Source of the DNA: Diphasiastrum complanatum
Lineage: Eukaryota; Streptophyta; Lycopodiopsida; Lycopodiales; Lycopodiaceae
Length of the DNA stretch: 64,000 nucleotides
Direction of reading: 5' to 3'
Assembly: GCA_029204225.1 (NCBI GenBank)
Contig: CM055097.1
Span: 44,542,942-44,606,941 of the forward strand
A program made the position numbers and the translations under genes. The notes below the pieces were generated by a model. The model saw nothing but the letters and a program-made list of their open reading frames with translations. It had not been told where the DNA came from and ran no database searches. Positions 13,401 to 23,411 of the stretch are shown one piece after another. Each line of letters opens with the position of its first letter. Position 1 is the first letter of the stretch.

Positions 13401-14101
13401 TTTTTGCCACTTGAAGAAGCATCCACTTGATCTTGCCCTTTAGACCACTTACTTTTGGTTTTGCCCTTGAATTTGCTCTTTGTGAACATAGTATCCTCTT
13501 GAAGTGTCGATGTAGATCCACCTCTTGCTTGAAGCCTATATTCCTCATTGATCAAGATATTCTGAAGATCCATCAATCTTGGCAAAGTCTTTTGAATAGC
13601 AATACTTTGAACAATGTTAGCATGAGAATCCAACAAGCCATTAAGAATCACTTGAATAAGCTCTCCTTCCTTAATGCTTTCATCTATGCAAGCTAACTCA
13701 TCATTCAATGCTTTCATTCTCAAAACAAAAGTACTTGAACTTTCTTCATTCTTTTGCAAACAAGAAAAGATTTGCCTTCTTAGAGTCAACACTCTAGAAG
13801 TAGACTTGGATTCATAAAGCTTCTTCAATGAATTCCAAGCTTCCAAAGATGATGTGCACTTACCAACTTCCTTGAGAAGTTCATTGGTAACATTCATCTT
13901 TATCATGTGTAGAGCCTTCTTGGCCCTCTTGTCATACCTCACTTGATCTTGTTGTGTTGCTGGTCTCTCCTCCAAACCTACAACAATATCCAAAACATCA
14001 TTCATCTCAAGAAGTGACTCCATCCTCACTTTCCACAATGAATAGCTACTTGAGGTAAGCCTATCATTGGCTTCCAACATGACTCCAATTGAGATTGCCA
14101 T
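13382..14101 (-). pseudogene. E1 gag (copia capsid)
   Basis: The frame starts at a true ATG (14099-14101) and runs about 239 codons: LTSSSYSLWKVRMESLL, ALHMIKMNVTNELL, WNSLKKLYESKS, LTLRRQIFSCLQ, LRMKALNDELA, VILNGL, then a Lys/Ser-rich tail. This is the UBN2-type copia Gag fold. The usual C-terminal zinc knuckle is missing; the frame ends at KNKDRCK. A leader of about 590 bp separates it from the primer-binding site. Confidence 0.88.
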
Positions 14102-14689
14102 GTAGCAATGACCTGATCTTCTCTTTCAACCTGCTTCAATGCACAAAGCACTCCTTTGAACAAAAACAAATGCTTTCAAAAGAAATCACCAAGATTTGAA
14201 ACTATCTCACAAATTCTCTTCTAGCACTTATCCAAGCAAATCAACACATAGAATCATGAAATCTTGATCAACCTATGATCTATCCTCAATCTAATGACTT
14301 TTGCCACTTCCTAAGATTGAAACACACTCAAATGAGGTCCAGCAACCTCACTATCTAGAGATCCAATCAAAATTAGGGTTTTGACAAAATCACAAAAAAT
14401 TGACTATTCCAAATCTACATGCAAATGCTGAAAATTTGATATGCAATCTATAAGCCACCACTTAGGCTGAATCAATGATCCAAAAATTGGCCAAGTCTAG
14501 TATGTGAATTCAAAAATTGGAATTGAACAAGTATATTGACCTATTTAGTGTTTTGATCTACAAAAAATCCAATTTACAAAAGCAAAAAATCCGATTTTGG
14601 TGTAGAATCCTCTCTAGCATGCTCTAGACTTGATATCTTCACCAAATTATTGATAGATCTGATTTCCTGCTTCATAACCCGAAACACAA

Positions 14690-14701
14690 GCTCTGATACC
14701 A
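14690..14701 (-). other. E1 primer-binding site (initiator tRNA-Met type)
   Basis: The minus strand reads TGGTATCAGAGC, the sequence complementary to the 3' end of plant initiator tRNA-Met that most copia elements use to prime minus-strand DNA. It abuts the LTR end at 14702 with no gap. Confidence 0.92.
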
Positions 14702-14988
14702 TGTGAAAGATTTTAGATCCCTAAGATCCAATCTACTTGAATGATCTTTGGTTAGAAAGAGAAATACACTACCAATCTCACCAATGTAGAAAAATCAGCA
14801 TCTACACACAAATTGAGATACAAACACCAATAGAACTTGATCAAACTTGATGAAATGATTATGTATTGTTAAAATTTAGACTAATGAACTTTGAAAAGTC
14901 AACCTCTAAGTCTAAAACAAGTTTTGACCTCAATATGCCAAATATGAAAATATTGCAAAATGTGATGAAACTAGTTGAATCTTTTACA
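14702..14988 (-). mobile_element. E1 5' LTR
   Basis: 287 bp, bounded by TG and CA and flanked inside by the primer-binding site. It shares several blocks (aatgtagaaaaatcagcatc; tctaagtctaaaa) with the solo LTR at 41907-42570. It lacks about 380 bp of that LTR's middle, so it is an internally deleted member of the same family. Confidence 0.88.
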
Positions 14989-15360
14989 ATGAGTTCTCTA
15001 ATCTAGTTCAATCTTTTGCTATTCAAGACCAACTTCCATCAATTGAAAAATTGCATAATGTTCTTGTAGCCGAGGAGAGTAGGATTCTAAACCTCAAAAC
15101 AAGAATGGGGTCCTTATCACTACATAATGGTGATGAGAAAGCAAACTTCACATCTAAAGGCAAGAAGAAGACTCATCCTTTCAAGAAGATCCAAGGCAAA
15201 GGATGGAGGATCTACCTCCAAAGAGAAGCAAAAGAACAAAGCAAAGTTAAAGTGTTTCTTTTGTGGGAAAAAAGGACACTTTGCTTCCAAATGCTATAAG
15301 AAGAAATATGCACAAGGAAATGCAGATCAAGGCAATCTTGCACAAGGGGAGGAGGAAGAG
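14989..15360 (+). pseudogene. E2 gag C-terminal part with zinc knuckle
   Basis: Begins in mid-gag at the E1 junction (phrases NLVQSFAIQD, LPSIEKLHNVLVAEE, RMGSLSLHNGD) and passes with a frame change into a basic stretch and the zinc knuckle CFFCGKKGHFASKC (about 15252-15293). The knuckle binds RNA during packaging in active elements. The N-terminal half of gag is missing from the window. Confidence 0.88.
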
Positions 15361-15384
15361 GATGGCTTCAACACATCCTTGATG

Positions 15385-15900
15385 GTATGGTGGATTGATA
15401 GTGGGGCTAGTTCTCACAACTCAAGCAAGCCAACATTGCCAACGAGAAAGAAGACACTATTGCAAGTGATGGAGAGGGATCTCTTATGGTCTCTAGTTTC
15501 TCATCTACTCTTTTCAGGAAGGACGGCCTATGGTATATTGATAGCGGAGCCTCTTCACATATGTGTAGCTCCAAGGACTCTTTCTCTTCTATTGCACCTT
15601 ATGATGGAGTCAAGAAATCAATATACACTGCAAATGATTTTGAATGTCCTATTGAAGGCATAGGGAACATTCCCTTGAAGCTTGCATCCTCTAAAGTTCT
15701 TTATGTACCTAAGTTTACTAAGAATCTTATTAGTGTTGGCCAATTGCTTGATAATGGCCTTGATGTAAAATTCAATGTTGATACTTGCACTATCAAGAAG
15801 AATGATGAGATACTTGCACTAGGATCTAGATTTGGAGACATCTATAAATTAGATCCAAATGAGTATGTGAATGCTTGTAATGTTGCTCTTGTGAACAAGC
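15385..15900 (+). pseudogene. E2 protease with a duplicated active-site motif
   Basis: The aspartic protease signature IDSGASSH appears twice: once around 15391-15417 (WWIDSGASSH) and again around 15532-15560 (YIDSGASSHMCSS). Only the second copy is followed by the full protease and spacer sequence (GIGNIPLKLASS, LYVPKFTKNLISVGQLL). The two lie in different reading frames. The first copy looks like a short extra insertion between the knuckle and the protease. Confidence 0.85.
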
Positions 15901-17030
15901 TCTCTATGGAGGAATTATGGCATAGGAGGTTGGGACATCCCAACTACAAATCCATGCTCCTTATGATCAAAGAGGCCAAAGCTATTGGCTTGCCAAAGTC
16001 ATTCTCCAAGAAGATCAAACCTTGTGAGGCTTTTGCTATTGCTAAATCTCACAAAAAAGCCATTTACAAGATCTTCTATCAAAAGCAAGCATCCTTTGGA
16101 GTTAATCCACTCGGATGTGCATTTCTCATCAACTATAAGCAAGGGACGAGCAACTTGTTTTGTTACTTTCATTGATGATTTCACAAGATTCACTTGGATA
16201 TATCTTCTTGCTTCTAAATCTATGGTGTTTGATCATTTCCTTATTTTCAAAGCTTATGTAGAGAAGCAATTCTCATTCAAGATTAAAACTCTTGTAAGTG
16301 ATGGAGGTGGTGAATATATCTCCAATAAATTTCATGATTTTTGTGAGCTTGAAGGCATTAAAAGAAAGTTCTCTTGTGCCTACTCTCCATCTCAAAATGG
16401 AGTGGCCGAGAGAAAGAATAGATCTCTATGTGAATGTGCAAAATCTATGAGAATTGAGGCATCTTTGCCCAAAGGTTTTTGGGGAGAAGCCATTAATTGT
16501 GCAAATTATCTTTGCAGTAGGCTCCCACATATAGCTCTTGGAGGAAAGTCACCATATGAAATCTTATATCTGAAGAAGCCTAAGGTTGATCACCTTAGAG
16601 TTTTTGGATGCATATGCTTTGCCCATATTCCCTTGGAAACAAGGAAGAAGGAAGATCCTAGTGCATGCAAAGGGATCATGGTTGGATACTCATCCACCAA
16701 GAAGGCCTATAGAGTCTTTGTACTCTCTACTTCTCAAGTTATTGAAAGTAAAGATGTTGTCTTTCATGAAGATCAACACTCATCTTTTGAAGAGGCCGAG
16801 ATCAAGAAGTCTATGGATGCATCACCAATGATTGATTTTGAAGACAATCATGATGTGATGGGGTCGAGATTTGAAGAAGACTCTCCTTGGATTTTCTCAC
16901 CAAGAAGATTCATGAGAGATAGATCCGAACCTAAGAGGCTCTCATATGCTGACAAAGGCAAACAAGTGGATCTTGATTCCACTAATTATATTTTTTATGT
17001 CTCTCATGAAGAGCCAAAGAATGTACAAGA
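15901..17030 (+). pseudogene. E2 integrase
   Basis: Has the HHCC region (LWHRRLGHPN; the last pair reads CEAF instead of the usual CEAC, so one zinc ligand is lost). A frame change near 16080 leads to the core with [15 protein letters not shown] and [14 protein letters not shown]. The copia C-terminal region follows ([34 protein letters not shown]). The core is otherwise well conserved. The missing cysteine and the frame break argue against activity. Confidence 0.9.
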
Positions 17031-18545
17031 GGCACTCAATACCAAGGAGTGGTATGATGCCATGAAGCAAGAGTATGATGCATTGATCACCAACAATACT
17101 TGGGAGCTTGTGGATCCTCCATCCAACAAGCATGTGATTGGTTGCAAGTGGGTATTTAGGATCAAGTTCAATCATGATGGCACCATCAGCAAGTATAAAG
17201 CAAGATTATGTGCCAAAGGATTTGCTCAAATCCATGGCCTTGATTATGAGGAGACCTTTGCACCTGTTGCAAAGATGGTGACAATAAGAATTCTTATTTC
17301 TCTTGCTTGTTTCTTTAAGTGAAAGGTGTTCCAATTAGATGTATCCAATGCTTTTCTAAATGCTTATCTTGAGGAGGAGATCTATATGGAACAACCTCAG
17401 GGATTCATCAAGGATGAGTCCAAAGTGCTTGCTCTTCAAAAGTCTTTATGGACTCAAGCAAGCACCAAGATCATGGTATTCAAGACTTAATTCTTTTCTT
17501 ATCTCACTAGGATATACTCTTAGTAACTATGATCCTTCCATGTATCTAAAGTTTGTTGATAGCAATATTGTCATTCTTCTAATTTATGTTGATGACATTA
17601 TTCTTTGTGAAAGTTGTATCAAGCTAGTTGATGAAACTAAGCTAGCACTTGGATGTGAGTTTAAAATGCACGATCTAGGAGAGATACATTACATCCTAGG
17701 CCTAGAAATTGATTTTTATGAAAATCATGTCTTTATATGCCAATCTAGATATGCTCACTCTATGTTGAAAAAATTTCATATGGAAAATTCTAAGAGCATA
17801 GATACTCCAATGGAGCAGATTGTAAAAGATCCTAATAAAGGTGATGAAAGATCCTTTGAGGACATCACACTTTTTAGGAGTCTTGTAGGCTCCTTGATTT
17901 GGCTTACCATTACTAGGCCCGATCTAAGTTTTTGTGTGCACAAATTGAGTCAATTTATGCAAGATCCTAAGATCCATCATTGGAAGATGGCCAAGAGGAT
18001 TCTAAGATATGTATCTTCATCTTGTGATTATGGTCTACTTTATATAAGTGAAGATCTATCCATTGTTGGCTACTCGGATTCGGACTTTGCAAGTGACAAG
18101 ATGGATCGAAAGTCTATTAGTGCATACACTATCTTTCTTGGAGGCAAACTAATATCTTGGCTTTCCAAAAAGTAAGATACTATATCTCTCTCTTCATGTG
18201 AGGCTGAGTACAAAGCACTCACTACAACTACCAAAGAGGTGCTTTGGATCAAGAGGTTATTAATGGAGCTAAAGTGCATCAAGGAAGATGATCTACCAAT
18301 GATCAAGTTTAATAACATCTCGGCCCAAGCTTTTGCCAATAATCTCATCTTTCATACAAGAAACAAGCAGCAGTGGCACACCATTTTGTGAGAGAAAAGC
18401 TTATTGGAGGAGAAATCTATTTGGAGCATGTCAACTCATCCTCTTGTATTGCCAATCTACTCACCAAGCCTTTGAGCAAAAGTGCTTTCATCAAGCATAG
18501 ATCTAATCTTGGAGTTATATCAAGATCAATGCTTAAATATTCATA
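17031..18545 (+). pseudogene. E2 reverse transcriptase-RNase H
   Basis: RT opens with [13 protein letters not shown] and continues through [20 protein letters not shown] and [11 protein letters not shown]. It is interrupted by a TGA at 17320 and a 2-nt loss near 17447, then resumes with YGLKQAPRSWY and the catalytic IYVDDIIL (about 17580). RNase H has DSDFASD and SSCEAEYKAL, broken by a TAA at 18173 and a frameshift near 18370. It ends LTKPLSKSAF at about 18480 and RSMLKYS at 18545. All major RT motifs are visible, but at least four lesions disable it. Confidence 0.92.
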
Positions 18546-18606
18546 GATAATTTTTTAGGAGTGTGAAGAATTGAAAAAAATTATTTATGTTAGATATAGG
18601 GGTCTT

Positions 18607-18880
18607 ACTTAGAATTTTCTTTGCATAGGAACATAGATCATGCTACACAGTAACACAGACAGAAAACACTCTCCACTGCAAGCTCACATAGCAACTATAT
18701 TTCTCAAAATGAAATTACACTGTACATATAGTTTTTCACTCAGGCAACCCATGCATGACCGAGGTTGCCGTTGGCGGGACGCGTGTCCCATCGACTTGCC
18801 TCGTGGCAAGGCCAACTGATCCTTATCCACTGATAGGACCCACAATATAGTAGCACAGTGATTCTACTTTAATTCTAACT
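18607..18880 (-). mobile_element. E3 3' LTR
   Basis: Exact length match (274 bp) to the LTR at 23138-23411. On the inner side, the minus strand carries a purine run AAGAGAGAG at 18881-18889, the expected polypurine tract. The pair is reported without a nearby TG/CA because both copies agree on AG...GT termini in element orientation. Confidence 0.9.
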
Positions 18881-19014
18881 CTCTCTCTTAAAGTAGAGTC
18901 TACTTTTTATACAGTCATATACTTAGCTTTAGAGTCAATAAACTTTAAGTACATAAAGCTTTGATCTAAACTTATCAAACTTTTCTCCAACAAGTGGCTT
19001 AGTGAAAATATCAG

Positions 19015-19578
19015 CTAGTTGTTCTTCTGTGCTACAATGAACAACATGAATTTCACGATCAACAGCCTCTCACGTATAAAGTGATACTGAATCTCAATGT
19101 GTTTAGTTCTCGCATGGAACACTGGATTCTTTGCTAGCTGAATGCCACTCTGACTATCGCTATGTAATGTCGTGGGATTTTTATGCTTCATGTCAACTTC
19201 TTCCAAGATTTGTCTCAACCATATAGCTTCATGTGTTGCACTACACATTGCCTTATACTCTGCTTCTGTGGTGGATAGAGCAATTGTACTTTGCTTTTTA
19301 CTAGACCAGAAAAAGCAACTACCACAAACCTGGAATACATACCCTGTGGTGGATCTACAATCATCATAGTCACCTCCCCAATCGGCATCCACATAGCCAC
19401 ACAACTCAGGTAAACCATCATGCTTCTTGTAAATCAAGCCATAATCTGAAGTGCCTTTCACATAACGCAAAATACGTTTAACTGCCTTCCAATGCATTTT
19501 CGTAGGTGCTGCCATAAACTGACTTACAATGTCAACAACATAGCATATATCTAGTCTAGTCATGGTAAGATAAATCAA
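19015..19578 (-). pseudogene. E3 RNase H and end of RT
   Basis: One clean open frame: MIYLTMTRLDICY (end of RT), [57 protein letters not shown] and HIEIQYHFIRE. The final DIFTK segment is replaced by a different frame near 19040. RNase H removes the RNA template during reverse transcription. Confidence 0.92.
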
Positions 19579-19617
19579 GCTCCCTACTAACTATCTATAC
19601 ATCGTAGCATCAAATGA

Positions 19618-20079
19618 CTATGACTCATCAAGCTTAGAAAGCTTTTTACCTGGTTCAATAGGAGTATTTACTGGTTTGCAATCCTGCAACCTAAACCTGT
19701 GCAGCAACTCTTTGACATACTTCACCTGTGTTAAACCCACTTCATGTCCTTTTTGCCACACCTCTACTCCAAGGCAATAATGCATCAGGCTGAGATCTGT
19801 CATCTTGAATTGTTCCATGAGGTCTTTCTTGATCATGTCTATCATCTCTTGATTATTTCCATCCATGTCGCGGCTCTCCAACAATCTCTCAAACCACTTA
19901 GGGAGCTTCTTGTCAGGTGATCGGCTTCCTGGTGAAAATGTATCCCACGGTACATCCTTCTCCTTGTGTTTGTCACTTGCAACTTCAATCCTTTTTGTAC
20001 CAAAAGGTTTGTCTCTACCTCTCCAACCTATCTCTTGAGGTTGAGTAGTAGTATATTGAGATGTATCCTCTTTTTTCAT
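19618..20079 (-). pseudogene. E3 RT C-terminal part and integrase-RT linker
   Basis: A charged linker (about 20079-19870) leads into the RT end: KKDLMEQFKMTDLSLMHY, GVEVWQ, YVKELLHRF, VNTPIEPGKKL. Everything from the integrase catalytic glutamate to the RT YVDD motif is absent between 20107 and about 19870. That deletion is at least 1.5 kb compared with the usual copia length. Confidence 0.85.
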
Positions 20080-20106
20080 GATTGGATCTTAATGATCTGA
20101 AATCTT

Positions 20107-20661
20107 TCACAACTTGTACTCACCTCCACTATCTGATCTTAGGGCTTTGATCTTCCTACCTGTCCGATTTTCGATCAATGCTTTGAAGCTCTTGAAGTTG
20201 TCAAATGCATCTGATTTCTTCTTCAAGAAGTAGATCCACGTCTTATGTGACATATCATCAATAAAGGTCATGAAATAGAAGGCTTTACCTAAGGACATGG
20301 TCCTCATAGGCTCGCATAAATCTGTAAGGATTAAATCCAGGATGTTCTTTGCTCTTGCAACACCCCCTTTATTGAACTTCTCTCGATGCTGTTTCCCATA
20401 TACACAAGATTCGCACATCGATTTCAAGTGATCTTCTATGGTAGGCAATCATGTTACCATCTCCAATTTTCTCATCAAATTGAGGCTTCCCAAGTTCAAG
20501 TGACCAAGCCTCTTATGCCACAATTCAGTTTGCAATGGAATGGACGATACAAGTCCATGTTGCCCCTTGATGTGGCATTCAAGTTGTAAAATTTTGTATT
20601 GGGCTCTCTTACTCCATCCGCAATAACTTTGAACTTTTGGTTCACATCCTTCACAAAGCAA
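20107..20661 (-). pseudogene. E3 integrase, truncated before the catalytic Glu
   Basis: Two overlapping frames give LWHKRLGHLN (HHCC start, 20449-20661) and CESCVYGKQHREKF, then the core with LTDLCEP, FYFMTFIDD and RSDSGGEY. The third catalytic residue and its PQQNG-like surroundings are missing. Two of the three catalytic carboxylates remain. Confidence 0.88.
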
Positions 20662-21251
20662 CGATCATGGGCGAATTCTACAACAGAAAGTAGATTTTTC
20701 TTCAAACCTGGTACGTAAAGTACCTCCCTGACCGTCCTACTTTTGCCATCAAGTAGTTGGATTGAAACGGTGCCTATCCCCTTGATCTTGCACACCTCGC
20801 CATTTGCTTGTGAAATGGACGTTCCATTATCCAACACTTTCATGTTACTGAACCAATTCTTGTTACCTGTCATGTGTCTTGTGGCTCCCGAGTCAATATA
20901 CCACACTTGATCATCTTGATTAGATGACAATGCAGATATGAAGATGCTAGAGTCTCCAATCTCACCCTCATCAACAAGGTTACCTGCTTGTTTTGGTTTT
21001 CCCTTGCCTTGTTCCGTCAGGAATTTGCGACATTCACTCTTCCAATGGCCCTTTTTATCACAATGGAAGCACTTGTCTTTCTTCTTGGTCTTACTAGAAG
21101 ATCCCTCATCCTCCTGAGACTTGACAAATTGCTGCTTAGACTTCTTCTTGCCCTTGCCCTTGCCTTGTTTTTGGCGTGTCACAAGTGCCTGATCGTCAGT
21201 ATTTTGACATCTAGCTTTCACCATTTCTCGCCATTGCTCTTCCTGCATCAA
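20496..21251 (-). pseudogene. E3 Gag C-terminus (zinc knuckle) and protease
   Basis: A basic Lys/Gln-rich stretch precedes the knuckle CFHCDKKGHWKSEC (near 21050). The protease follows with VWYIDSGATRHMTG (near 20900), then VREVLYVPGLKKNLLSV. A frameshift relative to the upstream gag frame lies between 21255 and 21251. Confidence 0.9.
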
Positions 21252-21254
21252 GAT

Positions 21255-21800
21255 TCATGTGAGCTCGTCAAAGGTTGGCAATCTTTCTCTTGATGTTATT
21301 CCGCTCACAAACATCTGATAGGGTTCTGCAATGCCACAAAATGCATTGTGCACCAGCTCCACATCACATATGCGCTCACCAAGAGAATGCAGTTCATCCC
21401 TCATTGTCTTGATTCCGGTCATGTACGTCTGAATGTGCTCTCCTTGTTTCATTCGGGCACTATTCAACTTTGACTTCAGAAACATGATTCTTGACGGATT
21501 TGACGTCTCGAACTGCTCCTTTAGCACATCCCATGCCTGTCTGGGTGTAACAGCATCACAAATGTGGGTAATGATGTGATCCTTCACTGACAAGTTAATG
21601 AAGGTCAAAGCTTTTCTCATCTTTTTGTCGAACACTTTGATATCTGCTTCATTTGGCGGCCTTCTCTCATCACCTGTGATGACTTCCCACACGTCTTTCT
21701 CCATCAGTATGTTTTTCATTTTGAATTTCAACACTGCATAGTTGTAAATCCCGTCCAATTTGCTACTTTTACTCAAAATGAACTCTCCCATGTTTGTCAT
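21255..21800 (-). pseudogene. E3 gag (copia capsid)
   Basis: The frame of about 181 codons starts at an ATG (21798-21800). It contains KFKMKNILMEKDVWEVITG, RPPNEADIKVFDKKMRKAL, INLSVKDHI, AWDVLKEQFE, FLKSKLNSARM, TYMTGIKTMRDELHSLGE and ITSRERLPTFDEL. This is the typical plant copia Gag. It is the closest relative in the window of the gag fragment at 6757-7090. Confidence 0.92.
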
Positions 21801-23125
21801 CGCAAAACTGCTTGAAACTTATGTCGTAGGCTAAAAATAGTATGTCGAGGCCAACAATGATGTCAAAAGTTGAAGATAATGACCTGCACTTTTTTCCTTA
21901 CCAGGCCACTCACCGCTTTTCCACCAATTTGAAAGCCAAATCGGCGTCGCCTTTCAAAATGCACTCAGTCATCAACTCCCAACTTCGTGCCCAGTGAAAT
22001 GGTGAATCACTTCTGGTGCGTTCTGAACACTTTCTCCGCTGCAATCACTCTGTTTTGCGGTAGCGTACTTGCAGGTATAGTCTAGGTGCCCTTCGTTTGG
22101 AGGTTATGGCCTTTCGTTTGGTCAAAATAGGCTAAAGGACTAAAAAATAAGGGCTTTTTGAACTTTTGAACTGTTTCTTTACCTTGAAGAAACTTCACCT
22201 TTCACATGTGAAGGGACCCAACTCCAATTTCAGTTTGAAAATTTTTAATGAAGTGGAATGGCCAATCTTCCTTCAATGGCCTTCAGGTCCTTTCAAAGCC
22301 CCTTTCACCTCAATCCAATGGCTAACTTCGATCCAACGGCCCACAACTGTTCTTGGAGGCTCGATCTTTACCACAGATCTATGTGACTGGAGATCCGACG
22401 GTCCTGGGCACTTTTGTGTGCTGATCCACGCGCTTGCAGGCATGTCTCACTTTGGAACACTATGTGTTCTTTGGTTTTGAAACGTGCGACCAGTCCTCAT
22501 GGCCTCCACGACCTCTCCTCCTCTTTCCTGATTTCTTGCTTCTTTTCAAGCCAAATCAGCTTGTTCTTGCGCGATTCTGGAGCATTTTTGATCCAATCTA
22601 AATCTGTAGCTGGCTACGCCCTATCTTTGTGTCCCGGAGGAACTTTTTAGATCTGTATTTGGCCTTGGAACGGCTGAGAACAGCTGGTTATTCCAACAGT
22701 TTTCTGATTTTTACCAAAAAAAACCCTTCTTCAGCTCTTTTCCAAGCAATTCTCAACTTTACTCTGAGCTTTTTTCTTACAAATTCAACCTCCCTGAGGA
22801 ATCCCTAGTCCTACCAATCTGATGGGACTGATTGCATACGATTCCACACACAATTCAACTTTGCAGAGAAAGCTTCAAAACCCCACCGAAGCTGAGAAAT
22901 TCACAATTTTCTCAGTTTTTCACCAAATCCTACCTTGTCAATTGCTATGGCCACTATCACTGCTCTTTGCAGCTGCTCTGCAAATCCCTTTACACCTAAC
23001 GACTATCTATACAGTGACTTTTCTTTCCGTCTTCAGCCCGCCGTAAAGTCCGAACTCTCATAAGACTTCTCTTCTCCTGAAGCTCTCTTCGACGACGATG
23101 CTGTACTGTGTACACTCCCTATACG
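21801..23125 (-). other. E3 5' leader between primer-binding site and gag
   Basis: A 1.3-kb leader that is long for a copia element. It shows no domain on either strand and is GC-richer than the flanks, with repeated pyrimidine-rich phrases on the + strand. It may hold packaging signals or be an acquired segment. Short frames in it are not supported as genes. Confidence 0.5.
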
Positions 23126-23137
23126 GCTCTGATACCA
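23126..23137 (-). other. E3 primer-binding site (initiator tRNA-Met type)
   Basis: The minus strand reads TGGTATCAGAGC, directly adjacent to the LTR end at 23138. Confidence 0.92.
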
Positions 23138-23411
23138 ACTTAGAATTTGCTTTGCACAGGAACACAGATCATGCTACACAGTAACACAAATAGAAAACAC
23201 TCTCCATTGCAAGCTCACATAGCAACTGTATTTCTCAAAATGAAATTACACTGTACATATAGTTGTTCAACCAGGCAACCCATGCATGACCCAAGTTATC
23301 ATTGGCGGGACGCGTGTCTCGTTGACTTGCCTCGTGGCGAGGCCAACTGATCCTTATCCACTGATAGGACCCACAATACAGTAGCACAATGATTCTACTT
23401 TAATTCTAACT
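23138..23411 (-). mobile_element. E3 5' LTR
   Basis: 274 bp, paired with 18607-18880. Differences are concentrated in a CG-rich stretch (around 23285-23345 here), consistent with decay of methylated CpG sites. Confidence 0.92.

Larger units (their letters stand above)
11361..14988 (-). mobile_element. Copia element E1, 3'-truncated, inserted in E2
   Basis: Minus-strand Ty1/copia element with 5' LTR (14702-14988), primer-binding site (14690-14701), gag, protease, integrase and the start of RT. It breaks off inside RT at about 11361, so the RT catalytic core, RNase H and 3' LTR are missing. The intact outer end of its LTR (14988) directly abuts the middle of the gag of E2, which runs the other way, indicating insertion of E1 into E2 followed by deletion on the left. 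The LTR termini are TGTGAAAGATT and AATCTTTTACA on the + strand, a near-perfect inverted pair as is usual for copia. Confidence 0.85.
14989..18606 (+). mobile_element. Copia element E2, interrupted by E1 and E3
   Basis: Plus-strand copia element. Its gag is cut at the left by the E1 insertion at 14988, and protease, integrase, RT and RNase H follow in order. Pol ends at about 18545. A TGTGAAGAATTG stretch after a purine-rich run at 18554-18561 looks like the start of its 3' LTR at 18562, which is itself cut at 18606 by E3. The rest of the LTR should resume at 23412. Several stops and frameshifts make it inactive. Its gag resembles that of the copia fragment at 30188-31110. Confidence 0.82.
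18607..23411 (-). mobile_element. Copia element E3 with two 274-bp LTRs
   Basis: A 4805-bp minus-strand element with LTRs at 18607-18880 and 23138-23411. The LTRs differ at about 21 of 274 sites by eye, mostly transitions, so the insertion is old. The LTRs start ACTTAGAATT and end AATTCTAACT on the + strand instead of TG...CA. Flanking 5-mers are GTCTT (18602-18606) and TTCTT (23412-23416), a target duplication with one mismatch. Gag, knuckle, protease, part of integrase, the RT end and RNase H remain. The integrase end and most of RT including YVDD are deleted, so it would have been non-autonomous even before the stops accumulated. Confidence 0.9.

Noticed and set aside
21801-23125. Several + strand ORFs of 70-104 codons
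   Set aside because: They lie in the leader of E3 on the opposite strand, overlap each other and show no known domain.
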